64,000 nucleotides of DNA, from NCBI GenBank assembly GCA_048262715.1, contig JBLXEV010000003.1:1-64000 (forward strand). Direction: 5' to 3'. Made by a program: the position numbers and the translations under genes. Below the pieces are notes generated by a model. It worked only from the letters and a program-made list of their open reading frames with translations. It was not told where the DNA came from and did no database searches. The stretch comes from Albirhodobacter sp048262715 (GTDB lineage: Bacteria; Pseudomonadota; Alphaproteobacteria; Rhodobacterales; Rhodobacteraceae). The stretch's first letter is position 1. Every line of letters starts with the position of its first letter. Shown here piece by piece: positions 44,143-51,983 of the stretch.

Positions 44143-44343
44143 CTAGTGACAATGAACCGTACCCGTCGCCTTCTCCATATGGCAGCATTGCCCCGGAGGA
44201 GAGGATTTGCGGCACCCGCCACCATGGGAAACCTCGTCTTGGCCCCATATCGCACCAGAGTGCCCAGAGGGGTTGGCAGCGGCACTGGCGATCCCGCTCA
44301 TGCAGATTAGCGAAAGCGTCAAAATCACGCGCAAAAAGGTCAT
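44143..44343 (-). CDS. Small secreted Cys/His-rich protein
   Basis: 66 residues. MTFLRVILTLSLICMSGIASA is a clear signal peptide. The mature 45 residues end in GGGCRKSSPPGQCCHMEKATG and then TVHCH: four Cys and several His, suited to metal or heme binding or disulfides. I do not know a named family for it, though I recall similar tails in small proteins of related bacteria. The ribosome-binding site is weak. It lies between the Usp gene (convergent) and fnrL (upstream of it would read the same way). Confidence 0.6.
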   Translation of the reverse strand: MTFLRVILTLSLICMSGIASAAANPSGHSGAIWGQDEVSHGGGCRKSSPPGQCCHMEKATGTVHCH

Positions 44344-44418
44344 GAGACTGGTCCGTTCTTATAGGGTCGTGATGGCTTTCGTCCAATTTCGGCTCCGCAA
44401 CAAGCCGAAACGCCCCCC

Positions 44419-45165
44419 TCACGCCATATAGCCGCCGTCCGCATCATCCCCTGCCTCAACCATCAGCCGATCCATATCCGGCACGGTGATCATGCGCTTG
44501 CCCGCAAGCTCGATCACCCCGTCCCGCTTGAGTGCCGAGACCTGCCGCGACACGGTTTCAAGCGTCAGCCCGAGGTAATCCGCCATCGCCTCCCGCGTCA
44601 GCGGCAAATCAAAACTCATCCGCCCGCGCGGGGTTTGCATCTTCACCGAAGCATCCCGGCGCGCGATGATCAGCAGCAGCGAGGCAATCTTTTCGCGCGC
44701 GGTCTTGCGGCCCAAAAGCAGCATCCACTCGCGCGCCGCATCCAATTCATCGAGCGTCATCTCCAACAACCGCTGCGCGACATGCGGCGTGTTGAGCATC
44801 ATCTCCTCAAACGGCTTGCGCCGGAAACAACACATCACGATATCGGTTGTCGCAGTGACGTTATAGGCCGCAGCCTCCCGCCCCGGACGGCCGACAAAAT
44901 CAGAGGGCAGCAATAGGCCCACCATCTGCGTGCGGCCATCTTCCAAGGTCTGCGTCAAGGTGGCGATGCCCGATACGACAGAGGCCACAAAATCCATCTT
45001 GTCGCCAGACCAGATCACCGTCTGCCCAGCCTGAAAACTACGATAATATTTAATCTGTTCAAGGGCTTCCAACTCGTCCGTCTCGCATCTTGCGCAGACC
45101 GCACGATGCCGGATCGGGCACTCGCCGCATTGGGGCGAAATCTCAGAGATGTCCTGAACTGTCAT
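44419..45165 (-). CDS. fnrL: Oxygen-sensing regulator FnrL
   Basis: 248 residues from ATG 45165, the length I recall for Rhodobacter FnrL; a TTG nine residues upstream is possible. N-terminal cysteines 13, 16, 24 and 27 (CGECPIRHRAVCARC) with Cys 113 (VMCCF) can hold a 4Fe-4S cluster that O2 destroys. A cyclic-nucleotide-like beta-barrel and dimer helix follow, then the helix-turn-helix with ETVSRQVSALK, matching the E..SR that reads TTGAT. It should control the four boxes in this window. Confidence 0.95.
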   Translation of the reverse strand: MTVQDISEISPQCGECPIRHRAVCARCETDELEALEQIKYYRSFQAGQTVIWSGDKMDFVASVVSGIATLTQTLEDGRTQMVGLLLPSDFVGRPGREAAAYNVTATTDIVMCCFRRKPFEEMMLNTPHVAQRLLEMTLDELDAAREWMLLLGRKTAREKIASLLLIIARRDASVKMQTPRGRMSFDLPLTREAMADYLGLTLETVSRQVSALKRDGVIELAGKRMITVPDMDRLMVEAGDDADGGYMA

Positions 45166-45277
45166 CGTTTTCAACTCATAATCTCTTTTCAAATTGGGGT
45201 CTTAAATGAGTATTACGCCCATCCTGCCCGCAGGATTCAAAAAAAGCGCAGCGTCGAAAGTATCAGCACGGCTTCAT

Positions 45278-45291
45278 TTGATTTGGGTCAA
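45278..45291. promoter_or_regulatory. FNR-type box between fnrL and hemN
   Basis: TTGAT-TTGG-GTCAA. It lies 113 bases before fnrL and centres only about 42 bases before the hemN ATG. It may activate hemN, control fnrL itself, or both. Confidence 0.85.
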
Positions 45292-45326
45292 AGAAGGGTG
45301 CCCCGCGTGAGGGTAATGATACGCTT

Positions 45327-46682
45327 ATGAAACATGAATCGCAACTCGCCCGCCTCGGACTTTTTGACGCAAAGGTCCCGCGCTACACCAGCTATCCGAC
45401 CTCCCCGCATTTTAACAAGACTGTGGGCCCGTCGGAGTTTTCCGAATGGATCTCGGCTGTGCCTGCGGGCGGCGAGATCTCGCTTTATCTGCATGTGCCC
45501 TTCTGCCGAAGGCTGTGCTGGTTCTGTGCGTGCCGCACACAGGGCACCCAATCGGCGGAGCCGGTGCGCGCCTATTCCGAGGTGCTGCTGGCGGAGTTGG
45601 CCCTGCTCAAGGCCCATCTCGCGCCGGATGTGAAGCTCTCTCGGCTGCATTGGGGCGGCGGCACCCCCACTTTGATGCCCGCGGATATGATCCACCGGAT
45701 CGCGCAAGCTGTGTTTGACGCGGTGCCGATGGCCGAAGGCGCGGAGTTCTCGGTCGAGATCGATCCGAACGAAATCGACGCCGAGCGGCTAGATGCGCTC
45801 GCCGCCTCGGGCATGAACCGCGCCTCGATCGGGGTGCAGGATTTTGATCCCAAGATCCAAGCGGTGATCGGGCGCGAGCAGAGCTACGAGGTGACCAAGC
45901 AGGCGGTCGATATGATCCGCGCGCGCGGCGTGCGAAGCCTCAACGCCGATATTCTCTACGGCCTCCCCCATCAGGACACTGCGACCATCACCCGCAGCGT
46001 GGAGCAGCTTCTCACCCTCACGCCGGACCGCGTCGCACTCTATGGTTATGCGCATGTTCCGTGGATGGCACGGCGGCAGGTGATGATCCCCTCCGAGCAT
46101 CTGCCCACCCCGCAAGAGCGGCTGGACCTGTTTGAAACCGCCCGCGATCTGTTTGTGGCCGCAGGCCATGTCGAGATCGGGATCGATCATTTCGCGCTGC
46201 CGACAGACGGGCTCGCGCGCGCGCAAACTGCAGGAACGCTCAAACGGAACTTCCAAGGCTATACCGATGATCAGGCGGAAGCGCTGATCGGGCTTGGTGC
46301 CTCTTCCATCTCCAAATTCCCGCAGGGCTATGCGCAGAATAACCCCGCCACGGGGGCTTATACCGGCGCGATCCAGGACGGCGCATTTGCCACCGCGCGC
46401 GGGCACCGTTTCAGCGAGGATGACAAACTTCGTGCGCGGCTGATCGAGGCGCTGATGTGCGATTTCCGCATCGACCGCGCCGAGATGCTCAGGGCCTTCT
46501 GCGTACAAGCGACTGAACTGGATAAGATGCTCAGCGCGGTCGCAGAACAGTTTGCGGGCGCGGTGGCCCTCACCGCGCAGGGGCTGGAAATCCCGCCCCG
46601 TGCCCGCGCCCTCACACGGGTAATCGCGCGCGCCTTTGATGCCTATGATCTCTCGAAAGCGGGCCATTCTTCAGCGATCTAA
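45327..46682 (+). CDS. hemN: Oxygen-independent coproporphyrinogen III oxidase
   Basis: 451 residues. Radical SAM enzyme that replaces HemF without oxygen. The cluster motif is PFCRRLCWFCAC (CxxxCxxC plus the extra Cys of HemN); LHWGGGTP is the SAM-binding GGGTP. N-terminal PRYTSYPTSPHF and the C-terminal HemN domain are complete. The ATG at 45327 has no close ribosome-binding site. The gene is divergent from fnrL, with an FNR-type box between. Confidence 0.96.
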   Translation: MKHESQLARLGLFDAKVPRYTSYPTSPHFNKTVGPSEFSEWISAVPAGGEISLYLHVPFCRRLCWFCACRTQGTQSAEPVRAYSEVLLAELALLKAHLAPDVKLSRLHWGGGTPTLMPADMIHRIAQAVFDAVPMAEGAEFSVEIDPNEIDAERLDALAASGMNRASIGVQDFDPKIQAVIGREQSYEVTKQAVDMIRARGVRSLNADILYGLPHQDTATITRSVEQLLTLTPDRVALYGYAHVPWMARRQVMIPSEHLPTPQERLDLFETARDLFVAAGHVEIGIDHFALPTDGLARAQTAGTLKRNFQGYTDDQAEALIGLGASSISKFPQGYAQNNPATGAYTGAIQDGAFATARGHRFSEDDKLRARLIEALMCDFRIDRAEMLRAFCVQATELDKMLSAVAEQFAGAVALTAQGLEIPPRARALTRVIARAFDAYDLSKAGHSSAI

Positions 46683-46738
46683 CGGCATAAACACGCCCTC
46701 AAAACCAAGGTGCCGCCCGCCTTCAAGCGGTCGGCGCT

Positions 46739-46775
46739 CTCGTTTCCATTGAGCAAAAATATCCCCGCCGGAGGC
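46739..46775 (-). repeat. Dispersed intergenic repeat, copy 2
   Basis: On the minus strand it starts GCCTCCGGCGGGGATATTTT and ends TGGAAACGAG; 33 of 37 positions match copy 1 at 21888-21924. It lies between the convergent ends of hemN and a glycosyltransferase gene, 24 bases beyond the latter's stop and in its direction. Confidence 0.7.
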
Positions 46776-46798
46776 GCAGATCAGCCCCGAAAGAACAC

Positions 46799-48019
46799 TT
46801 ATAAGTTGATTTTTGATTCCACAAATTCAACCAAGCGTGGCAAGCAGATCGTCTCCAGGTCATAGCCCTCAACAATCGTCCTGCGCGCGTTTTTCCGCAT
46901 TTTTTCATAATCTTGCGGGTTCTCAAGCGCATCGATCATCGCTTTGGACAAAGCCGTATAGTTGAAGAAATCAACCAATTTCCCGTTCTCACCATCTACG
47001 ATCACCTCACGCACAGGCGCGGTATCGGAGGCCACCACCATCGCCCCCGCCGCCATGCTTTCCATCAGGGACCATGACAGCACGAACGGGTAGGTCAGGT
47101 AGCAATGGCAGCGCGAGACTTGCAGCAGCGCGGTAAAGGTCGGGTAGGGAACGCGGCCGAGGAAATGAACCCGCGACAGATCAAGCCGGTCTTTGACCTC
47201 ATCTAGGAAAATCTGTTTCCAGCTACTTTCCTTGGGCGCAGGGCCGTAGCTCTGCCCCTCGTCCCCCACGATCACCACATGCGCATTCGGGCGGGCAGCC
47301 ATCACCTCTGGCAGCGCCCGCATGAAGCTGTGATAGCCGCGATACGGCTCCAGCGAGCGGTTCACGAAGGTCAGCACCTCGTCACCGGGCGTGAAGCTCA
47401 GCGTCGTGCCGGGGATGTTGAGGCGCGCATCGGGGTTGGGCGCGATGGTCTGGGTGTTCACCCCGTCGAAGATCACCGAAATCTTCTGCCGCAGCTCCGG
47501 CGGGAAGGTGCCCGCTTGGAACTTGGTCGGCGACAGCCCCGCATCGGCTTGGATCATCGCCTGCATCAAATGCGCCGAGCGCGCCACGGTCGAGATCTTC
47601 GGCCCCAGCCCTTCGCGGCGGAACTCGGGATCGAAATCAGTATCAAGGCCAGAGGTCTGATACATCAACTCCGCATAGACGAGCAGCTTCGCCTCGGGCC
47701 AGACCTCTTTGAGATAGAGCGTTTCCCCCCAACCGGAATGGCCGAAGATCACATCGGGGATATAGCCGTGCTGATCGCGCAATTGCCGCGCCGCCAGCGC
47801 AGCCTTCGTTCCGCGCTCAGAGGTTTCCGCATAGAGCCGCGTGAGCGGTGAAGAAAGCGTCACCTTCTCCGGCTTGCGGTATTTCACCACTTCAACAGGA
47901 GACGGGCGCTTGTTGGTTTCCGCCGTCAGCGCCAGCACCTGATGGCCGCGATCGCGCAGCGCGGGAGCGAGATGCGGGAATTGACCGGGGAAATTCTGGT
48001 GAACGAACAGGATCTTCAT
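46799..48019 (-). CDS. Glycosyltransferase family 4-like protein
   Basis: 406 residues, GT-B fold. The N-terminal half starts MKILFVHQNFPGQFPHLAPAL with GHQVLALT; the C-terminal half has DEVLTFVNRSLEPYRGYH, HVVIVGDEG, VHFLGRVPY and SLMESMAAGAMVVASDTAPVREVI, the donor-sugar binding region. Donor and acceptor are unknown. The ATG overlaps the stop of yejF by four bases, so it is the last gene of the yej operon. Confidence 0.88.
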   Translation of the reverse strand: MKILFVHQNFPGQFPHLAPALRDRGHQVLALTAETNKRPSPVEVVKYRKPEKVTLSSPLTRLYAETSERGTKAALAARQLRDQHGYIPDVIFGHSGWGETLYLKEVWPEAKLLVYAELMYQTSGLDTDFDPEFRREGLGPKISTVARSAHLMQAMIQADAGLSPTKFQAGTFPPELRQKISVIFDGVNTQTIAPNPDARLNIPGTTLSFTPGDEVLTFVNRSLEPYRGYHSFMRALPEVMAARPNAHVVIVGDEGQSYGPAPKESSWKQIFLDEVKDRLDLSRVHFLGRVPYPTFTALLQVSRCHCYLTYPFVLSWSLMESMAAGAMVVASDTAPVREVIVDGENGKLVDFFNYTALSKAMIDALENPQDYEKMRKNARRTIVEGYDLETICLPRLVEFVESKINL

Positions 48020-49671
48020 CGGGGCGCCGCAACCCCTTCCTTGCTAAAGCCCTCATTATCCAGCGCCTCCTCGCCCAAAGCCGCCGCCATCAGCGCGCGG
48101 GTATAGGCGGTTTTCGGGGCATCAAAAATCTCTGCCGTGGGGCCCGCCTCGACAATATCTCCCGATTTCATCACCATCACATGATGCGCCATCGCGCGCA
48201 CAACCCGCAGATCGTGGCTGATGAACAGATAGGTCAGCCCGTGCTTCTTTTGCAGATCGCGCAGCAGATCGACGATCTGCACTTGCACAGTCATATCCAG
48301 CGCGGAGGTCGGCTCATCCAGCACCATCACGCGGGGCCGCAGGATCATCGCCCGCGCAATCGCGATCCGCTGGCGTTGCCCGCCGGAGAACTCATGCGGG
48401 TAGCGGGTCATGGCGCTGGGATCGAGGCCGACCTCGCGCATGATCTCCGCCACCATCTCAGGCTGCGAGCGGCCCTGCTCCACCCCGTGGACGGTCAACC
48501 CCTCCGCGATAATCTGCTCAATCGTCATCCGCGGTGACAGCGAGCCGAACGGATCTTGGAACACGATCTGCATATCGCGGCGCAGAGCGCGCAGCCGCGC
48601 AGGCGGCCATTTCGAGATATCTTCGCCGAGGTAATTGATCGGGCCCTCGGAGGCGATCAGACGCATGATGGCCAGCGCCAGTGTGGTCTTACCGGATCCG
48701 GATTCTCCTACGATGCCAAGGGTTTCCCCCTCGCGCACCGTCAGCGTGGCGGCGTTGACCGCCTTGATATGGCCCACAGTTTTACGCAGCAGCCCGCGCT
48801 GGATCGGGAACCAGACGCGCAGATCTTTCGTCGAGACGATCTCTTTTGACGCCACAGGTGCGGCCTCGGCGATGCCCTTAGGCTCCGCCGCCAGCAGCAT
48901 CTTGGTATAGGGGTGCTGCGGATTGCTGAAAATCTCCGAAACCGGCCCCTGCTCCACAATCTCGCCATGCTGCATCACGCAGACACGGTCAGCGATGCGG
49001 CGCACCACGCCGAGATCATGGCTGATGAACATCAGCGCCATATTCTCCGCGCGCTTCAGATCCGCCAGCAGCGCGAGGATCTGCGCTTGGATCGTCACGT
49101 CCAGTGCGGTCGTCGGCTCATCCGCGATCAAGAGATCCGGCCCGTTGGCGAGCGCCATCGCGATCATCACCCGCTGACGTTGCCCGCCCGAAAGCTGGTG
49201 CGGGTAGCTTTGCAGGCGACTCTCGGGATCGGGTATCCCCACCTTCTCCAGCAGTTCAATCACCCGCGCCTTGGCCTGCGCGCCGCGCAGCCCTTGGTGC
49301 AGCGCCAAGCTCTCGGTGATCTGCTTTTCAATCGTATGCAGCGGGTTGAGCGAGGTCATCGGCTCTTGGAAAATGAAGCTGATATCATTGCCGCGCACCT
49401 TGCGAAGCCGGGCCGCATCCGCGCCGATCATCTCTTGCCCGCTGTATTTAACGGATCCCTCTAACTGCGCATTCTCGCCCAACAACGCCACTGTCGAGAG
49501 CGCGGTGACGGATTTTCCCGAGCCGGATTCGCCCACAATCGCAAGGGTCTCCCCGCGGTAAATCTGGAACGACACGCCTTTGACGGCGGGCGTCAGACGC
49601 CCCTCCGAGCGAAAGGCGATTTTCAGATCGCGCACATCAAGCAGCAGTTGGGGATCGGAGGTCTGTGTCAT
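48016..49671 (-). CDS. yejF: Peptide ABC transporter, fused double ATPase (YejF-like)
   Basis: 551 residues from ATG 49671; a GTG three codons upstream overlaps yejE. Two full ABC domains in one chain. First: GESGSGKSVTAL, LSGGQRQRVMIAMAL, LLIADEPTTALD. Second: GESGSGKTTLAL, FSGGQRQRIAIARAM, VMVLDEPTSALD. It powers peptide import through YejB and YejE. YejABEF systems take up microcin C-like peptides and affect resistance to antimicrobial peptides in other bacteria. Confidence 0.94.
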   Translation of the reverse strand: MTQTSDPQLLLDVRDLKIAFRSEGRLTPAVKGVSFQIYRGETLAIVGESGSGKSVTALSTVALLGENAQLEGSVKYSGQEMIGADAARLRKVRGNDISFIFQEPMTSLNPLHTIEKQITESLALHQGLRGAQAKARVIELLEKVGIPDPESRLQSYPHQLSGGQRQRVMIAMALANGPDLLIADEPTTALDVTIQAQILALLADLKRAENMALMFISHDLGVVRRIADRVCVMQHGEIVEQGPVSEIFSNPQHPYTKMLLAAEPKGIAEAAPVASKEIVSTKDLRVWFPIQRGLLRKTVGHIKAVNAATLTVREGETLGIVGESGSGKTTLALAIMRLIASEGPINYLGEDISKWPPARLRALRRDMQIVFQDPFGSLSPRMTIEQIIAEGLTVHGVEQGRSQPEMVAEIMREVGLDPSAMTRYPHEFSGGQRQRIAIARAMILRPRVMVLDEPTSALDMTVQVQIVDLLRDLQKKHGLTYLFISHDLRVVRAMAHHVMVMKSGDIVEAGPTAEIFDAPKTAYTRALMAAALGEEALDNEGFSKEGVAAPR

Positions 49672-49676
49672 ACGGC

Positions 49677-50783
49677 TCACTTGAAGATTTTGCGCGGATC
49701 AAAGGCATCGCGGATGCCCTCGAAGATGAACAGCAGCAGAGATAGCATTGTGGCGAAGGTCACAAAGGCGGTGAAGGCGAGCCAAGGCGCCTGCAGGTTT
49801 TGTTTCGCCTGCAGGGTCAGCTCGCCCAGTGACGGCGCCGAGCTGGGCAGGCCGAAACCGAGGAAATCCAAAGACGCCAACATTGAAATCGCGCCCGTAG
49901 TGACAAAGGGCAGCATGGTCAGCGTCGCCACCATCGCATTGGGCAGGATGTGGCGGAACATGATCACACGGTCAGACACGCCGAGCGCGCGGGCGGCGCG
50001 GACATATTCGAAATTGCGCGCCCGCAGGAATTCCGCCCGCACCACGCCCGTCAGGGCGGGCCAGCCGAACAGGATCGCCACCAGCACCAAAAGCCAGAAC
50101 GAGCGCCCCAAGATCGCGAAGAGGATGATGATAACATAGAGCGAGGGCGTCGAGGACCAGATCTCCAGCATCCGCTGAAAAATCAGATCGGTGCGCCCGC
50201 CAAAATAGCCCTGTATCGCGCCTGCGGTGATGCCGATGACCGAGGAAATCCCCGTGACGATCAGAGCGAAGAAGATTGAGAGGCGGAAGCCGTATATCAC
50301 GCGGGCGAGCACGTCGCGCGCGGTGTCATCTGTGCCGAGCCAATGGTTTGCATCCGGCGCAGAAGGGGCCGCGCCGACATTGTTGATCGTGCGATAATGA
50401 TAGGGGATCGGCGGCCAGATCATCCACCCCGCCTCGACCTTCTCACCCTCCACGGTGCCCTTGGCCTCGACCTCGGCGATCACCGCTTCCGGGTCATCCT
50501 CGCAGGCCTCTGCCCCGCCGGACCGGATGAAACATTGCACCACCTCGTCGCGGTAAACCGCCTCCGTCCGCATGAACCCGCCGAAGGTTTCCTCGGAGTA
50601 AAACTTCATCACGGGGGAATAAAGCTCCCCGCGATAGGAGACGAGGATCGGCTTGTCATTCGCCAGCAGTTCGGCAAACAGCGACAGGCCAAAGAGCGCG
50701 CAGAACAGGATCAGCGACCAGAATGACCGCCGGTTGGCGCGGAAATTCGCCCAGCGGCGCTGGTTGAGGGGGGAGAGTGCCAT
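49677..50783 (-). CDS. yejE: Peptide ABC transporter permease (YejE-like)
   Basis: 368 residues. A first membrane helix is followed by a large periplasmic part (DKPILVSYRGELYSP, FGGFMRTEAVYRDE), then the permease core with NHWLGTDDTARDVLARVIYG, typical of DppC-type permeases, and the ATPase-contact loop ARALGVSDRVIMFRHILPNA. The large N-terminal insert is specific to YejE. Its first base is the last of yejB. Confidence 0.94.
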   Translation of the reverse strand: MALSPLNQRRWANFRANRRSFWSLILFCALFGLSLFAELLANDKPILVSYRGELYSPVMKFYSEETFGGFMRTEAVYRDEVVQCFIRSGGAEACEDDPEAVIAEVEAKGTVEGEKVEAGWMIWPPIPYHYRTINNVGAAPSAPDANHWLGTDDTARDVLARVIYGFRLSIFFALIVTGISSVIGITAGAIQGYFGGRTDLIFQRMLEIWSSTPSLYVIIILFAILGRSFWLLVLVAILFGWPALTGVVRAEFLRARNFEYVRAARALGVSDRVIMFRHILPNAMVATLTMLPFVTTGAISMLASLDFLGFGLPSSAPSLGELTLQAKQNLQAPWLAFTAFVTFATMLSLLLFIFEGIRDAFDPRKIFK

Positions 50784-51934
50784 CAGCCTGCCCTCTTCTC
50801 GAAATCAATGCGGGGATCAACGAAGACATACATCAGATCCGAGAGGATGCCCACGAGCAGCGAGATCAGCCCGAAAACATAGAGCGTACCGAAGATGATC
50901 GGGTAATCGCGGTTCACCGCCGCCTCATAGCCCATGCGGCCCAGCCCATCGAGCGAGAACACCGTTTCAATCAGGATCGAACCGCCCATGAACACACCCA
51001 AAAACAGCGCAGGGAAGCCCGCGATCACGATCAGCATCGCATTGCGGAACACATGGCCGTAGAGCACGCGCCCCTCCGTCAGTCCCTTCGCCCGCGCCGT
51101 CATTACATATTGCTTGGTGATCTCGTCGAGGAAGGAATTTTTCGTCAACAGCGTCAGCGTGGCGAAGCTGGCGATGGTGTAGGCGGCGACGGGCAGCACG
51201 ATATGCCAGAGATAATCCAGCGCCTTGTCGATGGGCGACATCGCAGCGAACCCGTCTGAATAGAGGCCCGAAAGCGGGAAAATCTGCCAATAGGAGCCCC
51301 CCGCGAACAGCACGAGCAGCAAGATCGCGACAAGGAAAGACGGGATCGCATAGGCCGCGATGATCGCCGCCGAGGTCCACGCATCGAAGGCCGAGCCATG
51401 GCGCACCGCCTTGCGGATGCCCAGCGGGATCGAGATCAGATAGGCCAGCAGCGTGGACCACAGCCCCAGCGTGATCGAAACCGGCATCTTCTCCAGCACC
51501 AGCTCGACCACGGTTTTCGTCGGGTTGAAGAAGGACGAGCCGAAATCAAACCGCGCGTAATTGCCGAGCATGATCAGGAAACGTTCTGGCGCGGAAATAT
51601 GCTCTTTCTCGCAATCGGTGGGGTTGGGGGTGCCTGTAAACCCTTCTGCGCATACCAGCCGCGCAAAGCCCATCTGCACTTCAAGGGCTGCGAGTTTCTC
51701 GGGCGGCAGGCCGCGCGCTCCAAGATAGCCACCCTCCCCGCCCATATCCTGCGATTGGCCCGCATCGCCGCCGCCTGCGATATTCTTGAACGCATCGCCC
51801 TCGCCCTCGATCCGCGCCATGATCTGTTCAATCGGGCCGCCGGGGACAAATTGGGTCAGTGCGAAATTCACGATCAAAATCCCCAGCAGCGTGGGGATGA
51901 TCAGAAGCAATCGCCGCAGGATATAGGCGCCCAT
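50783..51934 (-). CDS. yejB: Peptide ABC transporter permease (YejB-like)
   Basis: 383 residues. MGAYILRRLLLIIPTLLGILIVNF is the DppB-type first helix, followed by a long periplasmic segment with a Gly-rich stretch (residues 50-75) and two Cys. The permease core ends in the ATPase-contact loop TARAKGLTEGRVLYGHVFRNA. Pairs with YejE to form the channel. Confidence 0.94.
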   Translation of the reverse strand: MGAYILRRLLLIIPTLLGILIVNFALTQFVPGGPIEQIMARIEGEGDAFKNIAGGGDAGQSQDMGGEGGYLGARGLPPEKLAALEVQMGFARLVCAEGFTGTPNPTDCEKEHISAPERFLIMLGNYARFDFGSSFFNPTKTVVELVLEKMPVSITLGLWSTLLAYLISIPLGIRKAVRHGSAFDAWTSAAIIAAYAIPSFLVAILLLVLFAGGSYWQIFPLSGLYSDGFAAMSPIDKALDYLWHIVLPVAAYTIASFATLTLLTKNSFLDEITKQYVMTARAKGLTEGRVLYGHVFRNAMLIVIAGFPALFLGVFMGGSILIETVFSLDGLGRMGYEAAVNRDYPIIFGTLYVFGLISLLVGILSDLMYVFVDPRIDFEKRAG

Positions 51935-51983
51935 GAGTGTCCGCTCTCTCCAGCCGTTTTCCGGCTTGTTGGGGCCAAGGGGC

